Assembly: GCA_050729835.1 (NCBI GenBank)
Contig: JBOHLS010000009.1
Coordinates: 1 to 64,000, forward strand
From: REEB95 sp050729835
GTDB taxonomy: Bacteria > Pseudomonadota > Alphaproteobacteria > ATCC43930 > CGMCC-115725
DNA length: 64,000 nucleotides
Reading direction: 5' to 3'
The notes beneath the pieces are model-generated. The model saw nothing but the letters and a program-made list of their open reading frames with translations, did not search any database and was not told the origin of the DNA. Made by a program: the position numbers and the translations under genes. Numbering within the stretch: position 1 is the first letter of the stretch; each line of letters starts with the position of its first letter. Below, one piece after another: positions 26,454-35,023 of the stretch.

Positions 26454-27902
26454 CTAGGATTCGATCGAGAGCGGCGCGGCCACGTCCTCGAGCGTGCGCC
26501 GCTCGGCATCGACTCCGAGCGTGGCCTCGACCGCCGACGCCGCGATCATCAGCGCCGCCGCCAGGAGATAGCCCCACATCAGCGCGATGCGCGAGCCGCT
26601 TTCGATCAGAACGCCGAACAGCACCGGACCGGCGATGCCGCCGATCGCGGTGCCGAAGCCGTAGAACAAGGCGATGATCAGCGCGCGCAACTCGAGCGGG
26701 AAAATCTCGCCGACGGTGAGATATGCGGCGCTTGCCGCCGCCGAGGCGACGAAGAAGATCGCGGTCCACACCGCCGTCTGGCCGGCCGCGCCCAGCGCGC
26801 CGAACGCGAAGAGCAGCGCCATCGCCGCCATCAAGCTGCCGGCGACGCCATAAGTGAGCGCGATCATGATGCGGCGCCCGATCGTGTCGAACAAACGCCC
26901 GAGCAGCAGCGGGCCGAGAAAGTTTCCCGCCGCGAAGGCGAGAATGTAAGCGCCGACACGGTCGGACGCGACGCCATAGAAGCGCTGCAGCACCAACGCA
27001 TAGGTGAAGAAGACGGCGTTGTAGCAGAACGCCTGCGCCGCCATCAGCGTCAGGCCGAGCGCGGTGCGGCGCGGATAGCGGCGCAGCAGCACCGTGCCGA
27101 GTTCGACCAGACTCACCGGCCCGCGCGGCGCAAGCCGGATCGGCTTGCCGCACGGCGGCGGCAGCGCGCCGGCGCGATCGCGAACGCGCGTCTCGATCTC
27201 GCGCGTCACGCGCTCGGCCTCGGCGATCCGCCCGTGCGTCATCAGCCAGCGCGGGCTTTCGGGAACGTAGCGCCGCAGCACGACCACGCCGAAGCCGAGC
27301 GCGCCGCCGATGCCGAAGGCGAGGCGCCAGCCGAGCCACGGCGGCAACAGACGTGGATCGAGCAGTACCAGCGACGAGCCCGCGCCGAGCGCCGCGCCGA
27401 CCCAGAAGGTGCCGTTGATCGCCAGATCGGTCCAGCCGCGGGCGCGCGCTGGGATCAGCTCGTCAATCGCCGAGTTGATCGCGGCGTATTCGCCGCCGAT
27501 GCCGGCCCCGGTGCAGAAGCGGAACAGCGCGAAGGAAGCGAAGTTCCACGAAAACCCGGTGGCGACGGTGGCGACCGCGTAAACCAGCACGGTCACGCTG
27601 AACAGCCGCTTGCGGCCATAGAGGTCGGTTAGTTGGCCGAAGCCGATCGCACCGACGATCGCGCCGGAGATATAGGTGCTGGCGGCCAGCCCGACCTGGC
27701 TCTCGCTCATCGACAAGCCGTTCGGACCGGCGAACGCGCCGGAGAGCGAGCCGACCAGCGTGACCTCGAGCCCGTCGAGAATCCAGGTCACGCCTAGCGC
27801 GCTGACGACCAGCCAGTGAAAGCGCCCCCACGGCAGGTGATCGAGCCGGGCGGGAATATCGGTCACAAAGGATTGGTCGGCCCTGTCGCCTCGTCGCGCC
27901 AT
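26454..27902 (-). CDS. MFS transporter, metabolite:H+ symporter type
   Basis: A 482-residue permease with 12 helices and a large central loop. The family signatures GQLTDLYGRKRLF (between TM2 and TM3), GIGGEYAAINSA and YVPESPRWL place it with sugar/organic-acid:proton symporters. The C-terminal half has LFDTIGRRI, the second-half copy of the DxxGRR motif. Likely import of a sugar or aromatic/organic acid; the substrate is not resolvable. Confidence 0.85.
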   Translation of the reverse strand: MARRGDRADQSFVTDIPARLDHLPWGRFHWLVVSALGVTWILDGLEVTLVGSLSGAFAGPNGLSMSESQVGLAASTYISGAIVGAIGFGQLTDLYGRKRLFSVTVLVYAVATVATGFSWNFASFALFRFCTGAGIGGEYAAINSAIDELIPARARGWTDLAINGTFWVGAALGAGSSLVLLDPRLLPPWLGWRLAFGIGGALGFGVVVLRRYVPESPRWLMTHGRIAEAERVTREIETRVRDRAGALPPPCGKPIRLAPRGPVSLVELGTVLLRRYPRRTALGLTLMAAQAFCYNAVFFTYALVLQRFYGVASDRVGAYILAFAAGNFLGPLLLGRLFDTIGRRIMIALTYGVAGSLMAAMALLFAFGALGAAGQTAVWTAIFFVASAAASAAYLTVGEIFPLELRALIIALFYGFGTAIGGIAGPVLFGVLIESGSRIALMWGYLLAAALMIAASAVEATLGVDAERRTLEDVAAPLSIES

Positions 27903-27956
27903 CGCGTCTCCGTCACTCGCTGCCGGCAGCGAGTGAAGCGGACGATGGTGCTCTTT

Positions 27957-28364
27957 TTAAGGCGACGGTATCGCGGCGGAAGTCGGGGCGTACTGCGTCT
28001 CGCCGTTGCCGAACGACCAATTCTCCTTCGCCACTTCGGCCAGATTGATGAGAACGTCCGCGGGCCGGATGCCGGGCGCAATCGCCAGGCGCCGCGCGAT
28101 GCTCCGGTAAAGCGCCTTCTTCTGCTCGAGCGTCCGCGTGTTGTTGGCCGTGATCTGGATGATGACGAGGTCGTCCGATCGTTCGATGCCGAGATAGTGG
28201 CGACTGTAGCCGACGTTGTCGGAATCATGCTCGGTGAGGATCATGAACCGATCCTCGTCGGGCACGTCGAAGGTTTCGCGCATCGCCGCGTAGACCTGAT
28301 CCATGATCGCGCGCCGGTATTTGGCGCTCTTGCCTCGCCGCAGCGCGATGCGTGTCGGCGGCAT
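27957..28364 (-). CDS. tautomerase-family protein
   Basis: A 135-residue protein matching the long tautomerase (Tautomerase_2 / MIF-like) form. Pro2, exposed after Met removal, is the catalytic base of the superfamily, and the start MPPTRIALRRG supplies it. The ATG at 28364 has AAAGGAG upstream; the longer frame runs into the tRNA gene and is spurious. Unknown substrate; relatives act on enols or haloacrylates. Confidence 0.78.
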   Translation of the reverse strand: MPPTRIALRRGKSAKYRRAIMDQVYAAMRETFDVPDEDRFMILTEHDSDNVGYSRHYLGIERSDDLVIIQITANNTRTLEQKKALYRSIARRLAIAPGIRPADVLINLAEVAKENWSFGNGETQYAPTSAAIPSP

Positions 28365-28420
28365 GATCGCCTCCTTTGATTTGGTGGGCGGCTTTAAGGG
28401 GCGCCGCATGGTCCCAAACT

Positions 28421-28495
28421 TGGCTGGGGCGGGAGGATTCGAACCTCCGTATGGCGGAATCAAAATCCGCTGCCTTACCACTTGGCGACGCCCCA
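28421..28495 (-). tRNA. tRNA-Gln (anticodon TTG)
   Basis: A 75-base cloverleaf with the CCA tail encoded (TGG at 28421-28423 on the plus strand). The acceptor stem TGGGGCG pairs with CGCCCCA, the T arm shows GGTTCGAATCC, and the anticodon loop in GGATTTTGATTCC carries TTG, decoding CAA/CAG glutamine codons. Confidence 0.96.
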
Positions 28496-28677
28496 ATCCG
28501 GATGCACGACGCGGCCAAGTCGCGTGTCCGGGCGACCTTAGCGGCTGCCGCCGGGAGCCGCAACCAAGGCGGGTCGAGTCTGGTTATGTTGTCGGACATC
28601 CCGGTTGACGGAACCCGGCGTGCGGGCCAAGGTGCCGCGCGTTCCCCAGAATTTCGAGACGCGAATCGTTCGCTTCT

Positions 28678-30708
28678 ATGAGCGCCACCACCGACGTTAA
28701 GACCGCCGCCGCGCCGCCGCTCTCGAAGCCGCGCGATCCGCAGCTGTGGCGCATGGCGAACTGCCTGCGGGCGCTGGCGATGGATGCGGTGGAGAAGGCC
28801 AAGAGCGGTCACCCCGGCATGCCCATGGGCATGGCCGACGTCGCGACCGTGCTGTTCACCAAGTTCCTCCAATGCGATCCTGCCGATCCCGATTGGCCGG
28901 ATCGCGACCGCTTCATCCTGTCGGCCGGCCACGGCTCGATGCTGCTCTATGGATTACTCTATCTGCTCGGCTATCCGCAGATGACGATCACGGAGATCGA
29001 GAATTTCCGCCAGCTCGGCAGCCGCACCGCCGGCCATCCCGAGCGCGGCCACGCGCCCGGCATCGAGCTCACGACCGGGCCGCTGAGCCAGGGCATCGCC
29101 AATGCGGTGGGCATGGCCCTGGCCGAACGCATTCTCAACGCGCGCTTCGGCGACGACCTAGTCGATCATTACACCTATGTCTTCGCCGGCGACGGCTGTC
29201 TGATGGAGGGCCTGAGCCACGAATCGCTCGGCCTCGCCGGGCATCTGCGGCTTCGCAAGCTGATCGTCTTCTGGGACAACAATTCCATCTCAATCGACGG
29301 CGCGACCTCGCTCGCCACCGACGACGATCAGATCGCGCGCTTCAAGGCGCATCGCTGGAACACCATCGCCATCGATGGCCACGACACCGACCAGATTGCC
29401 GCCGCCATCGCCGAGGCGCGGCGCAGCGACCGACCGACGCTGATCGCCTGCCGCACCATCATCGCCTATGGCGCGCCGACCAAAGCCGGCACCGCCGCCG
29501 CGCACGGCTCGCCGCTCGGCGCCGAGGAGATCGCCGGCGCCCGTCGTCGGCTCGGCTGGGATTCGCCGCCCTTCGTGATTCCCGACGAGTTGATGAAGGC
29601 CTGGCGCGCGACGGGCGCCCGCGGCGCTGCCGCGCATGCGACGTGGCGCAAGCGCCTGGCCGCCGCCGACCCGCAGTCGCGCGACGAGCTGACGCGGCGC
29701 ATGAAGGGCGATTTGCCGGCCGGCTGGCGCGCCGCGTTGGCGAATGCCGCCAAAGGGTTTGCCGCTGAACGCAAGAAGGAGGCGACGCGGCAATCGTCCG
29801 GTAAATGCCTCGAAACTCTGGTGCCGACGATTCCGGAGCTGATCGGCGGTTCGGCCGATTTGACGCCGTCCAACAACACCATGATCAAGGGCCAGAAGGT
29901 CCTCACCGCTGCGGATTACGACGGCCGCTACATTCATTACGGCATCCGCGAGCACGCCATGGTGGCCGCGATGAACGGCATGGCGGCGCATGGCGGGATC
30001 GTGCCCTATGGCGGCAGCTTCCTGACCTTCACCGACTATTGCCGGCCGTCGATCCGGCTGGCGGCGATCATGCGCCTTCGCGTCATCATCGTGATGACGC
30101 ACGATTCGATCGGGCTCGGCGAGGACGGGCCGACGCATCAGCCAATCGAGCATCTGGCGGCGTTACGCGCGATTCCGAACCTCAACGTCTTTCGCCCGGC
30201 CGACGCAGTCGAGACCGCCGAATGCTGGGCGCTGGCGCTGGAGAATTTCACCACGCCGTCGCTCCTTGCGTTGTCGCGCCAGGGCCTGCCGGCGCTGCGC
30301 CAGGACGCGTCCGAGGCCGACAACAAATCGGCGCGCGGCGCCTATGTGCTGGCGGAAGCCGCCGGCCCACGCGCCGTGACCCTGCTGGCCACCGGTTCGG
30401 AGGTCAGCATCGCCATGGCGGCGCGCGAACAGCTGGCGGCAGCCAAGATCGCCGCCGCCGTGGTCTCGATGCCGTGCTGGGAATTGTTTGAGCGGCAGGA
30501 TGAGGCATATAAGCGCGCCGTGCTCGGCGCGGCGCCGCGCGTCGCGGTCGAAGCCGCCTGCCGCGAGGGTTGGGACCGCTATCTCGCGCCCAAAGGGTCC
30601 TTCGTTGGCATGAGCGGGTTTGGCGCCTCGGCGCCCGTCGAAGCCCTATATAAGCATTTCAACATCACGCCCGAAGCGGTCGCCGCCGCCGCGAAGGCAT
30701 TGCTTTAG
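28678..30708 (+). CDS. tkt: transketolase
   Basis: A 676-residue thiamine-diphosphate enzyme that exchanges two-carbon units between pentose and other sugar phosphates. The ThDP/Mg motif begins at AGDGCLMEG and ends near WDNNSISIDG; KSGHPGMPMGMAD, HGSPLGAEEI and HDSIGLGEDGPTHQPIEHLA are hallmark blocks. First gene of a carbon-metabolism run; gap follows after 8 bases. Confidence 0.96.
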   Translation: MSATTDVKTAAAPPLSKPRDPQLWRMANCLRALAMDAVEKAKSGHPGMPMGMADVATVLFTKFLQCDPADPDWPDRDRFILSAGHGSMLLYGLLYLLGYPQMTITEIENFRQLGSRTAGHPERGHAPGIELTTGPLSQGIANAVGMALAERILNARFGDDLVDHYTYVFAGDGCLMEGLSHESLGLAGHLRLRKLIVFWDNNSISIDGATSLATDDDQIARFKAHRWNTIAIDGHDTDQIAAAIAEARRSDRPTLIACRTIIAYGAPTKAGTAAAHGSPLGAEEIAGARRRLGWDSPPFVIPDELMKAWRATGARGAAAHATWRKRLAAADPQSRDELTRRMKGDLPAGWRAALANAAKGFAAERKKEATRQSSGKCLETLVPTIPELIGGSADLTPSNNTMIKGQKVLTAADYDGRYIHYGIREHAMVAAMNGMAAHGGIVPYGGSFLTFTDYCRPSIRLAAIMRLRVIIVMTHDSIGLGEDGPTHQPIEHLAALRAIPNLNVFRPADAVETAECWALALENFTTPSLLALSRQGLPALRQDASEADNKSARGAYVLAEAAGPRAVTLLATGSEVSIAMAAREQLAAAKIAAAVVSMPCWELFERQDEAYKRAVLGAAPRVAVEAACREGWDRYLAPKGSFVGMSGFGASAPVEALYKHFNITPEAVAAAAKALL

Positions 30709-30716
30709 GAGGCCGC

Positions 30717-31727
30717 ATGGCTATTCGCGTCGCCATCAACGGGTTCGGCCGGATCGGCCGCCTGACGCTGCGCGCCCTGCACGAGCAGGACCGCGACGAC
30801 GTGCAGTGCGTCGCGCTCAACGATTTGGGCTCGGTGCACGCCAACGCGCACCTCCTCAAATACGACAGCGTGCACGGCCGATTCGACGGCGAGATCAAGA
30901 CCGGTCCCGACTGGATAGACATCGGCAAGGGGCCGATCAAGGTGCATGCCGAGCGCGACCCGGCCAAGCTGCCGTGGAAGGAGATCAAGGTCGACGTCGT
31001 GCTCGAATGCACCGGCATCTTCACCAAGCGCGAAGCCGCGGCCAAGCATCTCGAGGCGGGCGCCAAACGCGTCGTCATCTCGGCACCGGCCGACGGCGCC
31101 GACATCACCGTGGTGCTCGGCGTCAACAGCGACAAGCTCAAGCCCGAGCACAAGGTGCTGTCAAACGGCTCGTGCACCACGAACTGCCTCGCGCCTGTCG
31201 CCTATGTGCTCAACGAGGCGCTCGGCATCGAGCAGGGCTACATGACGACGATCCATTCCTATACCGGCGACCAGAACACGGTCGACACGCTGCACAAGGA
31301 TATGCGCCGCGCCCGCGCCGCTGGGCTCAACATGATTCCGACCTCGACCGGTGCCGCTAAGGCGCTCGGCTTGGTGATCCCGGCGCTCGTCGGCAAGCTC
31401 GACGGCACCGCCATTCGCGTGCCGACCGCCAACGTCTCGCTGATCGATTTCAAATTCTCGGCGGCGCGCGACACCACCAAGGACGAAATCAACGACTTGA
31501 TGGTCAAGGCGGCGAACTCGAATCGCTTCAAGAACATTCTCGCGGTCAACAAGGACGAGGCGGTGTCGACCGACTTCAACCACGATGCCCACAGCTCGAC
31601 CTTCGATCTGACCCAGACGGTGGTCATGGGCAAGCGCTTCTGCCGCGTGCTGTCGTGGTACGACAACGAGTGGGGCTTCTCGAACCGCATGGTCGAGGTC
31701 GCGGCCCTGGTCGGCGGGCTGAGCTGA
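30717..31727 (+). CDS. gap: glyceraldehyde-3-phosphate dehydrogenase, type I
   Basis: A 336-residue enzyme. The NAD-binding INGFGRIGRLTLRAL and the active-site SNGSCTTNCLAP with its catalytic Cys, plus HSYTGDQNTVD and WYDNEWGFSNRM, are diagnostic. Start ATG at 30717, behind GGAGG in the tkt tail region. In many alphaproteobacteria pgk follows gap; here a small unknown gene takes that position. Confidence 0.96.
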   Translation: MAIRVAINGFGRIGRLTLRALHEQDRDDVQCVALNDLGSVHANAHLLKYDSVHGRFDGEIKTGPDWIDIGKGPIKVHAERDPAKLPWKEIKVDVVLECTGIFTKREAAAKHLEAGAKRVVISAPADGADITVVLGVNSDKLKPEHKVLSNGSCTTNCLAPVAYVLNEALGIEQGYMTTIHSYTGDQNTVDTLHKDMRRARAAGLNMIPTSTGAAKALGLVIPALVGKLDGTAIRVPTANVSLIDFKFSAARDTTKDEINDLMVKAANSNRFKNILAVNKDEAVSTDFNHDAHSSTFDLTQTVVMGKRFCRVLSWYDNEWGFSNRMVEVAALVGGLS

Positions 31728-31734
31728 ACCGCGC

Positions 31735-32154
31735 ATGGCGGCGCGCATCGTCGTCCATTCGCTCGATCAGGCGCGCGCCGCCCTCGCGGCGGCCGCGGCG
31801 CTCGGGCGGGAGGTGACTCTAGCCAGCGCCGCGGGCGCCGGAACTTATGCCGGTCCCGGCTGGTTCAAGGCGCTGACCGAGGCGGCCATGGGCGCGGTTC
31901 CGGCCGCGCGTTGCGATACGGTGCTTGATTGCGGCACCGCGTCAGGCGCCGTCCTGGCGGCGCTGCAGCTCGGACTGAAGCGCGCGCGCTTTACCGGCGA
32001 TGCCAGGGCCCGCGGGCGCCTGCAATCGATTGCCGCGCAACTCGGCGCCGTGGTCGAGATGGATGCGGCGCCGACGCTTGATCTACGCGGGGTGCGCCAG
32101 CCCGAGGCGCGCTGCCGCGCCTGGCTCGCGGGCGAGACGATGACGCGCACTTAG
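31735..32154 (+). CDS. conserved hypothetical protein between gap and fba
   Basis: A 139-residue protein of unknown function, no recognised domain. It is small, alanine/arginine-rich and soluble (no signal or membrane segment). It starts 7 bases after gap and ends 36 bases before fba, so it is inside the carbon-metabolism transcript. The conserved-looking blocks are ASAAGAGTYAGPGWF and LDCGTASGAVLAALQLG, the second reminiscent of a nucleotide or small-ligand site, but this is only an impression. Codon use matches its neighbours. Confidence 0.7.
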   Translation: MAARIVVHSLDQARAALAAAAALGREVTLASAAGAGTYAGPGWFKALTEAAMGAVPAARCDTVLDCGTASGAVLAALQLGLKRARFTGDARARGRLQSIAAQLGAVVEMDAAPTLDLRGVRQPEARCRAWLAGETMTRT

Positions 32155-32190
32155 CGCATCTGCTATATCCGGCGCGTAAGGGAAGGCGAT

Positions 32191-33123
32191 ATGGCGACAG
32201 TCACCAAGGCGGTTCAGAAGATTCTCGACGGTTACGAGAGCGACACGCCGAGAACCAAGGCCAATCTTGCGCGCATCCTGATGCAGGGGAAGCTGGGCGG
32301 CACCGGCAAGCTGGCGATCCTACCGGTCGACCAGGGCTTCGAGCACGGCCCGGCGCGCAGCTTCGCGCCCAATCCGCCGGCCTACGATCCGCACTACCAT
32401 TTCCGGTTGGCGATCGACGCCGGGCTTTCGGCTTATGCCGCGCCGCTCGGCATGCTCGAAGCCGGCGCGCGCACCTTCGCCGGCAAGATCCCGACCATCC
32501 TCAAATGCAATTCGGCCAACAGCCTGTCGCGCGCTAAGGAGGGCCCGGATCAGGCGGTGACGGCGTCGGTGCAGGATGCGATCCGGCTCAAATGCGCGGC
32601 GATCGGCTTCACCATCTATCCCGGCTCGGACCGCGCCTACGACCAGTTCGAGGAGATCGCCGCGCTCGGCCGCGAGGCCAAGGCGGCGGGGCTTGCCGTC
32701 GTCATCTGGTCTTATCCGCGCGGTGGCAATCTCACCAAGGAAGGCGAAACCGCGATCGACATTTGCGCCTATGCCGCGCACATGGCGGCGCTGCTCGGCG
32801 CACACATCATCAAGGTCAAGCCGCCGACCGCGCATCTCGAGCTTGATGCGGCGAAAAAGGTCTACGAGGCGCAGAAGATCGACATCGCGACGCCGGCGGC
32901 GCGCATCCGCCATGTGGTCCAGTGCTGCTTCAACGGCCGGCGCATCGTCGTGTTCTCCGGCGGCGAGGCCAAGGACGTCGACGGCGTCTATGCCGAGGTG
33001 CGCGCCGTGCGCGACGGCGGCGGCAACGGCTCGATCATCGGCCGCAATACGTTCCAGCGGCCGCGCGACGAGGCGCTCAAGATGCTCGCTCAGATCATCC
33101 GGATCTACCGCGGCGAGGCGTGA
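32191..33123 (+). CDS. fba: class I fructose-bisphosphate aldolase (DhnA type)
   Basis: A 310-residue protein of the DhnA/archaeal-type class I aldolase family. ILPVDQGFEHGPARSFAP and the Schiff-base region HIIKVKPPT, with the conserved Lys, support this rather than a metal-dependent class II enzyme. It cleaves fructose-1,6-bisphosphate to triose phosphates, or runs in reverse. The ATG at 32191 follows GGGAAGG. The TGA overlaps the thiE start (GTGA). Confidence 0.9.
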   Translation: MATVTKAVQKILDGYESDTPRTKANLARILMQGKLGGTGKLAILPVDQGFEHGPARSFAPNPPAYDPHYHFRLAIDAGLSAYAAPLGMLEAGARTFAGKIPTILKCNSANSLSRAKEGPDQAVTASVQDAIRLKCAAIGFTIYPGSDRAYDQFEEIAALGREAKAAGLAVVIWSYPRGGNLTKEGETAIDICAYAAHMAALLGAHIIKVKPPTAHLELDAAKKVYEAQKIDIATPAARIRHVVQCCFNGRRIVVFSGGEAKDVDGVYAEVRAVRDGGGNGSIIGRNTFQRPRDEALKMLAQIIRIYRGEA

Positions 33124-33743
33124 CCCGCCTCTACCTCATCACACCGTCGGCGTTCGACCCGCCCATCTTTGCGTGCGCGCTGGCCGAGGCGCTCGACGCC
33201 GGCGACGTCGCCTGCGTCCAACTGCGGCTGAAGCCGACGGACGGCGACGCCATCCGCCGCGCCGCCGATGCCCTGCGGCCAGTGGTGCAGGATCGCGGTG
33301 CAGCGTTCCTGATGAACGACCGCGCCGATTTGGCGCTCGCTTACGGCTGCGACGGCGTTCATGTCGGCCAGGAAGATACGCCCTACGACGCGGCGCGCCG
33401 TCTGTTGGGCCCCGATCGCATCGTCGGCGTGACCTGTCACGCCAGCCGCGACCTGGCGCTCGATGCAGCCGAGAAGGGCGCGGATTACGTCGCCTTCGGC
33501 ACGTTCTTTCCGACCCAGACCAAGATTGCCAAGGGCGTCGCCGATCCGGAGTTGCTGCGCTGGTGGAGTACGACGACGACGGTGCCCTGCGTCGCCATCG
33601 GCGGCATCACCCCGGCGAATTGCGCGCCGCTGGTCGCCGCCGGCGCCGATTTTCTCGCCGTGGTCGCCGCCGTGTGGGATCATCCCGAAGGGCCGGGTGC
33701 GGCGGTCAAATCCTTCCTCGAGGCGATTGCCGCCGCGCGCTGA
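33120..33743 (+). CDS. thiE: thiamine-phosphate synthase
   Basis: A 207-residue TIM-barrel protein. CVQLRLKP, FLMNDRADLAL, DGVHVGQEDTP and YVAFGTFFPTQTK are ThiE blocks and IGGITPANC precedes the C-terminus. It joins the HMP and thiazole phosphates to thiamine phosphate. The GTG at 33120 overlaps the fba stop, so it is co-translated with fba; this fits a link between thiamine supply and the ThDP enzyme tkt upstream. Confidence 0.88.
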   Translation: MTRLYLITPSAFDPPIFACALAEALDAGDVACVQLRLKPTDGDAIRRAADALRPVVQDRGAAFLMNDRADLALAYGCDGVHVGQEDTPYDAARRLLGPDRIVGVTCHASRDLALDAAEKGADYVAFGTFFPTQTKIAKGVADPELLRWWSTTTTVPCVAIGGITPANCAPLVAAGADFLAVVAAVWDHPEGPGAAVKSFLEAIAAAR

Positions 33744-33763
33744 CCGAGCGCGAGCTTTCTTCC

Positions 33764-34486
33764 ATGGTTGCGTCCCCAGGCGAAGCAGTGATGCCGACAG
33801 TGCGCGAGCGGCGCAGCCTGCTGCCGCCTTGGGCGCTGATCGCGGCGGCGGCGCTGCATCTGTTGCCGGTGTTGATCTGGCTGTGGCACTGGCCGATGAC
33901 GGCGGCACCGCCGCCGACGACGGCGTTCAGGGTTACGCTGGTGCGGGCGCCGCCCAAGCCGGCGGTCGTGTCGCCGCCGGCGCCGCCGAGGGCGCGCGAA
34001 TCCGGTCCTGATCAGACGACCGAAGCGAAGAAGACGGCGAAGCCTGAGCCGGCCGCTCCGCCGCGGGCGCGCGCCGCGCCGGCCCCGGACTCGACGCGCA
34101 CCGCCGCGGCGACGCCGAAGCCTGCCGCCCCACAAGGCCTGCGCGTGCTTGAACTGCGCCTGCCGATGCGCGGTGATGCCGAGCGCAACCAAGCCGGCGA
34201 TCCCTATCTCAACGATCTCATGCGGCGGATCGAGCGCAACCGGGTCTATCCGCCAGCGTCCGCCTTCAACGGCGCCGCCGAGCGCACCGTGGTCTACAGC
34301 GTCGGCGTCGACCCCGCCGGAACCGTCAGCACCATCACCTTGCTGGCCTCTTCCGGAGAGAGCCTGATCGACGAAGCGGCGCGGCAGATGATCGCGGTCA
34401 GCACGCCGTTCCCGCATCTGCCCGCCGACCTGCCGCAAATCCGTACCTCGGTCGTCATCTACATTCCGGTCTATCCACCCGGCTAG
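33764..34486 (+). CDS. TonB-family energy-transducing protein
   Basis: A 240-residue protein with one N-terminal membrane anchor (about residues 22-47, LIAAAALHLLPVLIWLWHW), a Pro/Ala-rich periplasmic linker (about 60-135) and a C-terminal TonB-like domain (about 155-238; YLNDLMRRIERNRVYPP, GTVSTITLLASSG). The start could be 33764 or the ATG at 33791. No exbB/exbD lie next to it, but a separate stator-like pair occurs at 38779-40929. Role: coupling inner-membrane energy to an outer-membrane receptor. Confidence 0.8.
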   Translation: MVASPGEAVMPTVRERRSLLPPWALIAAAALHLLPVLIWLWHWPMTAAPPPTTAFRVTLVRAPPKPAVVSPPAPPRARESGPDQTTEAKKTAKPEPAAPPRARAAPAPDSTRTAAATPKPAAPQGLRVLELRLPMRGDAERNQAGDPYLNDLMRRIERNRVYPPASAFNGAAERTVVYSVGVDPAGTVSTITLLASSGESLIDEAARQMIAVSTPFPHLPADLPQIRTSVVIYIPVYPPG

Positions 34487-34570
34487 CCAGCGCAGTAATC
34501 GACTCGCGCCAAGCGTAAAAGAGCACTATAGTACTATTTAGCTATTTTACCTAGCTTGGGAGTCATCAGC

Positions 34571-35008
34571 ATGATGACGATCGAGATTGATTTCGACGTT
34601 TACAAGGCGCTCACCGCGCGCCGGGCCGACGAGGCGGTGAGCTATAACGACGTGCTGCGCGCGCTGTTGGGCTTGAGCCAACCGGCTGCCGGGTTGCGTC
34701 GTCTGTTCGGGCTTGGAGGCGGCAAAGCCAGTACCCATGGTTTCTCGAAAGACGACCTATCAGGCTGGATCTACAAGGGAATTCGTTTTCCTTCGGGGAC
34801 CTTGCTGCGAGCCAAGTACAAGGGGAAGGTTCATAACGCGCGGATCGAGCGCGATGGGATCGTCTTCGACGGCAAGCGCTTTGCCACGCCGTCCGATGCC
34901 GCCCGGGCGGTGACGCGCACCAACGTCAACGGCTGGCGGTTCTGGCAATGTCAGCTTTCGGGCGATGTCGGCTGGCGCCGCCTCGACGCGCTGCGCCAGG
35001 ACTCTTAA
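34571..35008 (+). CDS. RAMA-domain-like small protein
   Basis: A 145-residue protein. The N-terminal region (about 1-35, DFDVYKALTARRADEAVSYNDVL) is a short helical segment of SeqA-N-like look. The C-terminal part from about residue 68 (GIRFPSGTLLRAKYKG, FDGKRFATPSDAARAVT, NVNGWRFWQC) matches the small beta-rich RAMA/DUF2924-type module found in restriction-modification-linked proteins. Start ATG at 34571 behind GGGAG, chosen over a TTG at 34556. The 80 bases upstream are unusually AT-rich and contain repeated TAGTACTA-like palindromes. A role in reading DNA methylation is possible, but no restriction or methylase gene is nearby. Confidence 0.65.
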   Translation: MMTIEIDFDVYKALTARRADEAVSYNDVLRALLGLSQPAAGLRRLFGLGGGKASTHGFSKDDLSGWIYKGIRFPSGTLLRAKYKGKVHNARIERDGIVFDGKRFATPSDAARAVTRTNVNGWRFWQCQLSGDVGWRRLDALRQDS

Positions 35009-35023
35009 GAGTCAGACTCGGGC

